DNA of 64,000 bases from CAZEAP01 sp964510315 (lineage in GTDB: Bacteria > Planctomycetota > Brocadiia > SM23-32), in the NCBI GenBank assembly GCA_964510315.1, contig CAZEAP010000001.1:124001-188000 (forward strand), written 5' to 3'. A program made the position numbers and the translations under genes. The notes under the pieces were generated by a model. That model searched no databases and was not told the DNA's origin. It worked only from the letters and a program-made list of their open reading frames with translations. Below are positions 60,841 to 64,000 of the stretch, one piece after another (the stretch's first letter is position 1; every line of letters starts with the position of its first letter).

Positions 60841-61956
60841 ATGAAGTCCTCCGTTCGCTGGGATTACCTCCGCCGCTCTCCGCGCATAGCGTCCGGTATA
60901 TTGCTGCGGGGACGATACAAGTACAGCTTCGATCTGATGCCCATGTGCGTCGAGGGCATGTCACTGCGGAAGCGGCTGAATCTGCTGGCCACCGGGTTGA
61001 ACCTTGTGTATCGCCACTTGGGGCCGTGGGCCCGGCCAATCCGCATGCAAATTGAGTTAACCAATGCCTGCGACCTCCGTTGCCCGGTTTGTCCGACGGG
61101 CCGAGGAGAACTGCAGCGCGAAACGTGCATGATGGACATCGCGCTGGTCGAGAAGCTGATGGCGGAACTCGGACCTTACCTGCTGGACGTCTTCTGGTGG
61201 GCGTGGGGCGAGCCTCTGCTTCATCCGGAATTCGGCCGGGCGGTCCGCATCGCCTCGCGCTACGGCGTCCAAAGCGTCATCTCTACCAACGGTCAAAACC
61301 TCCACAGACGGAAAGTCCGAGAGCAGATCCTTCAAGACCCCCCGCGCCACCTCATCGTGGCTCTCGACGGGATGAGCGACGAAACGAACTCCGTCTACAG
61401 GGCCGGAGCCAGTGTGGAGAAGACTCTGTCCGGCGTCCGGCAGCTTGTCGACGCCCGGGACGCCCGGGGAGGGAGGCTGCCTTTTGTCCACATGCGCTAC
61501 ATCGTGATGGAACACAACCGGCACGAACTCCCGCGACTTGAAACTTTTGCCCGTGCCAGCGGCTTTGACTACCTGGCATTGAGGGGCCTCTCCGAGGTGG
61601 AAGACGCCCTGGACACCCACGAAGCGATGGTGCCCAAGGGAAGCGATTATGCCCCTTACGACTACGAGGGCGAACAGCGCGTCCGGCGCCGTGACTTCGT
61701 GTGCCATTCCCCTTTCATCTTCCCGACCGTATTTGCCGACGGCACCGTTGTGACCTGCGACCAGGACGCCCGGGCCAGCCGGCCCTGTGGCAAGCTGGAT
61801 GCCCACACCAGCTTCCGCGAAGTCTGGCGCAGTGGGCCCGCCCGCCGCGTCCGACGCCAGATCCGTGCGGACATCAACCAGGTGCCCTTCTGCCGAACCT
61901 GCCCTTTGAAAGATCGACGCACAAACACGTGCACCGTCTCCCTTGTCCGCCTGTAA
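60841..61956 (+). CDS. radical SAM/SPASM-domain enzyme
   Basis: 371 residues. Radical SAM CxxxCxxC at Cys77, Cys81 and Cys84 (TNACDLRCPVCPTGR), FWWAWGEPLLHPEF (GGEP-like region) and SVISTNGQNL. The C-terminal part has the SPASM spacing (VCHSPFIFPTVFADG, VTCDQD, PCGKL, FCRTCPLK, TCTV), which binds auxiliary iron-sulfur clusters. Substrate unknown; co-transcription with GT2 suggests modification of a surface sugar or aminoglycan precursor. Confidence 0.88.
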   Translation: MKSSVRWDYLRRSPRIASGILLRGRYKYSFDLMPMCVEGMSLRKRLNLLATGLNLVYRHLGPWARPIRMQIELTNACDLRCPVCPTGRGELQRETCMMDIALVEKLMAELGPYLLDVFWWAWGEPLLHPEFGRAVRIASRYGVQSVISTNGQNLHRRKVREQILQDPPRHLIVALDGMSDETNSVYRAGASVEKTLSGVRQLVDARDARGGRLPFVHMRYIVMEHNRHELPRLETFARASGFDYLALRGLSEVEDALDTHEAMVPKGSDYAPYDYEGEQRVRRRDFVCHSPFIFPTVFADGTVVTCDQDARASRPCGKLDAHTSFREVWRSGPARRVRRQIRADINQVPFCRTCPLKDRRTNTCTVSLVRL

Positions 61957-62001
61957 GGGACTGCGGCCTTACGCTGCTGAATTCCGTGCACCGCACGTTG
62001 A

Positions 62002-62028
62002 CAAAACCGACTCAGGCTTCCGGTTTTG
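62002..62028. terminator. bidirectional terminator between convergent genes
   Basis: CAAAACCG (62002-62009) and CGGTTTTG (62021-62028) form an 8-bp stem with an 11-base loop. The T-tract and A-tract form part of the stem, so it can work for both the radical SAM gene (+) and the glycyl radical gene (-). Confidence 0.6.
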
Positions 62029-62073
62029 CCGGCTGCCCCGCCACTTTGGGTTTGCGCAGCGCGGCACGCCCGC

Positions 62074-63261
62074 TCACGTTCCTCGTTCTACGCCGGCCAC
62101 CCGTTCGATGATGCTCTCCTGCATCTGCTCGGACAGGTCGACGAAATACGCACTCAAGCCGAAGAGCCGCACCGTCAGGTTACGGTGGCGGTCCGGGTGC
62201 TCCCGGGCGTCCCCCAGCTTTTGCACGCTTACGAAGTTGAGCGAAAGCTCGATCCCACCCATGCCGAAGTATCCGCGCACCAGTTCCTCGAGGGTGTCGA
62301 GGCCGCACTTCCCGGTGAACGGGCCCGGATCGAATTCCTGCACGTTGCTGATGCCGCCCGGGAAGTCAGAGCAGTCGATGGCACCAATGCAGCGCAGCAA
62401 CTCGGAGGGTGCGCCCCGCGGGCCGGCGGGGCTGGGTTGGAGGGATATAGCGAGCGCTTCCCCCGCCTTGCGGCCGCCGGGGGTTGCTCCCGTCTTCGGG
62501 TTCCTGGAGGCCATGAAGCTTGTGGCCACTCCGAAGATCATCGGCCAGAATCGTCCACCGTAGCCGGTGGATTGGCCGCGGAAACAACGCGCGTAATGGG
62601 CCGCCTCCTGGCGAGCCAGCCGGTTTATCGCCGGGTTGTCCTGCCCAAACCGGGGGAGGCGGTTCAGCACCAACTGCCTCAGGCGTTCGTGACCCTCCCA
62701 ATCGCTGCGGAGAATGTCTCGCAGTTCCTCCAGTGACAGGCGTCTCTCCTGGTACACCAGTCGTTGCACGGCAAGCAGGGAATTGGTAATGTCCGCCAGT
62801 CCATGGGGGCCGGCAAGCGCGTAGCGCGACAGCCAGCGGTTACGGCTTCGGGCGGCGTTCCGGCCCCACAGGCCGACGTCGCGACCGGACCACCATTCCA
62901 GTTGCTCGCGCACCTGATCCGGGAGCGGCCATGGCGGGTCGTAGCCGTGCCGATCCGGGTAAAGCACGCGAATGCGCCATGCGTCGGAATCCCCGACATC
63001 CGGGTGAACCCGGAAGCGCCGGTATGCGGCCCCCACGATCCGTTCCTCCGGCAGCACCACGGGTTGAAGTGTCTCGCGGGTGCGGGCCGTCACCTCGGCC
63101 CGTTTGCGCACCACGTGCAGCCCCGGTTCGTTCCGGTAGACCTCTGTCGCGACGAGGCCCCGAAGGTAGGGGTCGGCGTCGTCCTCGAATCGCCGGGCCC
63201 GCTCGCACAGTCTTTGCGTGTGCGCCTCAAGCGCGGTTCGCGTTTTTGGAACCGCCGTCAC
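62074..63261 (-). CDS. internally shortened glycyl radical enzyme (PFL-like) without the catalytic-Cys part
   Basis: 395 residues from GTG 63261 (GGAG eight bases upstream); a GTG at 63321 overlapping the sulfatase stop would give 415. The N-terminal piece (LPEERIVGAAYRRFRVHPD) and the C-terminal half (LSLEELRDILRSDWEGHERL; GATPGGRKAGEALAISLQPS; NLTVRLFGLSAYFVDLSEQM) match the pyruvate formate-lyase family. Gly368 in the LFGLSAYF box is the predicted radical site. A normal member is about 780-850 residues; the middle, about 350-400 residues with the catalytic GCVE-type Cys, is missing in frame between about 62815 and 62875. No activating enzyme is adjacent. Function is doubtful: pseudogene, or a YfiD-like spare part. 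Confidence 0.82.
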   Translation of the reverse strand: MTAVPKTRTALEAHTQRLCERARRFEDDADPYLRGLVATEVYRNEPGLHVVRKRAEVTARTRETLQPVVLPEERIVGAAYRRFRVHPDVGDSDAWRIRVLYPDRHGYDPPWPLPDQVREQLEWWSGRDVGLWGRNAARSRNRWLSRYALAGPHGLADITNSLLAVQRLVYQERRLSLEELRDILRSDWEGHERLRQLVLNRLPRFGQDNPAINRLARQEAAHYARCFRGQSTGYGGRFWPMIFGVATSFMASRNPKTGATPGGRKAGEALAISLQPSPAGPRGAPSELLRCIGAIDCSDFPGGISNVQEFDPGPFTGKCGLDTLEELVRGYFGMGGIELSLNFVSVQKLGDAREHPDRHRNLTVRLFGLSAYFVDLSEQMQESIIERVAGVERGT

Positions 63262-63317
63262 AGTCGTTGCTCCGCGTGAGGGCTTGACACTGGCCGGCCC
63301 GGTCTGAGGCCGTTCGA

Positions 63318-64000
63318 TCACGCCTCCGGGGCGGCCTCGATCGTGATCTCCATCTCTTCGACTTCGCGCACGCGGGCCTTTAGCCGCTCTGCCAGGTTCG
63401 CCCGGATTTCGGCGTAGTCGGGGTCGGCCACCAGGTTGTTCCGCTCGTGGGGGTCCTCATCCAGGTCGTAGAGGAAATCCTCGATGTAGTGCTCGGCGTC
63501 CATGTCTTTCCACCCGTCTTTTTCCGGCGCGCGCACCGAATACTTCCACCGGTCCGTGCGCACGGCGCGCCCGAGGTGGCTTTCGCTGATCTGGATGAAC
63601 ACCTCGTCCCGCCGGTCTTCGGCCTCCCCCCGGCTGAGCGGCCGCAGGCTGGCTCCACCCATGTAGGGCGGCACCTCCAATCCGGCCGTCTCCAGAAGGG
63701 TAGGGGGGAGGTCGATGAGGCTGACGAGGTCTTCGACCACCGTGCCCCCGGTGAACCCGGGACCCCTGAGGATCATCGGCACGTGGACGCAGCCCTCGTG
63801 GCACGCCCGTTTGTACTCGCTGTTGCGCGTGCAGAAGTGCGAGCCGTGATCGCTGGTGAAGATCACCACCGTGTCCTCCAGCACCCCCATCTCCCGCAAC
63901 TGGTCCAGCAGCCGGCCCATGTTCTTGTCCAGGCTGTTGATGCAGCCGAGGTAGTCGGGGTAGTTCTCGCGCCAGTCGCCGTCGGTGTCCACCAGGTCGC
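63318..64000 (-). CDS. sulfatase, C-terminal part, start beyond the window
   Basis: The reading frame is open to the window edge. Visible: YLGCINSLDKNMGRLLDQLR, metal-site FTSDHGSHFC, HVPMILRGPGF, SLIDLPPTLLETAGLEVP, the substrate-side RTDRWKYSVR, and FLYDLDEDPHERNNL, which are typical of type I sulfatases. The formylglycine motif (C/SxPxR) lies outside. Sulfatases take sulfate from sulfated glycans. Next on the minus strand is the shortened glycyl radical enzyme, 57 bp downstream or overlapping if its GTG 63321 is used. Confidence 0.92.
   Translation of the reverse strand, partial: DLVDTDGDWRENYPDYLGCINSLDKNMGRLLDQLREMGVLEDTVVIFTSDHGSHFCTRNSEYKRACHEGCVHVPMILRGPGFTGGTVVEDLVSLIDLPPTLLETAGLEVPPYMGGASLRPLSRGEAEDRRDEVFIQISESHLGRAVRTDRWKYSVRAPEKDGWKDMDAEHYIEDFLYDLDEDPHERNNLVADPDYAEIRANLAERLKARVREVEEMEITIEAAPEA

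Noticed and set aside
60841..61956. Radical SAM enzyme as the activase of the glycyl radical protein
   Set aside because: Its C-terminus is SPASM-type, it is convergent with the other gene, and it is co-transcribed with a glycosyltransferase; activases are smaller with a ferredoxin-type insert.
1..64000. CRISPR arrays, insertion sequences, prophage or attachment sites
   Set aside because: No regularly spaced repeats, transposase motifs, phage genes or tRNA-duplicated ends were seen.

Overview
The window is GC-rich, densely coded DNA from a flagellated, Gram-negative-type (diderm) bacterium. The diderm call rests on P- and L-ring genes (flgI, flgH), two Kdo-pathway genes (kdsC, kdsD) with a KdkA-like lipopolysaccharide kinase, and several lipoprotein signal peptides. 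The phylum cannot be fixed from sequence alone. Sulfatase, glycyl-radical and SUMF1/kinase genes together would fit a PVC-related or other deep-branching candidate lineage, but that is inference.

Region 1 (1-40190) is an almost complete flagellar gene cluster, all on the + strand. It opens with TPR/coiled-coil proteins and an NtrB/NtrC-like two-component pair (2654-5268, FleS/FleR type). The response regulator keeps the GAFTGA sigma-54 contact motif. Four near-consensus sigma-54 promoters (5375, 16637, 25837, 31061) each stand just ahead of a block of flagellar genes: flgB-flgC-fliE-fliF-fliG-fliH-fliI-fliJ-motE-like-motA-motB-motB2-fliL-fliM-fliN; fliO-fliP-fliQ-fliR-flhB-flhA-flhG-fliA plus a small envelope-protein module; fliK-flgD-flgE; and flgF-flgG-flgA-flgH-flgI-flgJ-flgN-flgK-flgL plus two unknowns. 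A PilZ membrane protein sits between the third and fourth blocks. Flagellin, FliD, FlhF, CsrA/FliW and chemotaxis genes are not in the window.

Region 2 (40191-52007) starts with about 450 bp of apparently non-coding DNA and a glycosidase-like (alpha/alpha)6-barrel protein. A minus-strand run follows: a pseudokinase-TPR-SUMF1 giant, a KdkA-like Kdo kinase, a cupin, kdsD, kdsC, a mannonate oxidoreductase-like SDR translationally coupled to kdsC, and an M20 peptidase. A CvpA-like membrane protein is read divergently from the pseudokinase.

Region 3 (52008-64000) is mixed housekeeping and accessory DNA. It holds the tmRNA gene (minus) back to back with tRNA-Ala(CGC), an S9 peptidase, a small membrane protein, a ferritin-like protein, an OsmC protein, an FmdB zinc ribbon, pyrF, a HAD-YvcK fusion, a GT2 glycosyltransferase with a radical SAM/SPASM enzyme, an internally deleted glycyl radical enzyme and the C-terminal part of a sulfatase that runs off the window.

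Most notable oddities: a second MotB whose ion-carrying Asp is Ser; FlhB with NPTR in place of NPTH; a kinase-like domain with HRD changed to HGH fused to a SUMF1 domain; a fused HAD-YvcK protein; a glycyl radical enzyme that keeps the radical glycine but lacks the catalytic-cysteine part; and an unassigned lipoprotein/coiled-coil module inside the flagellar cluster.
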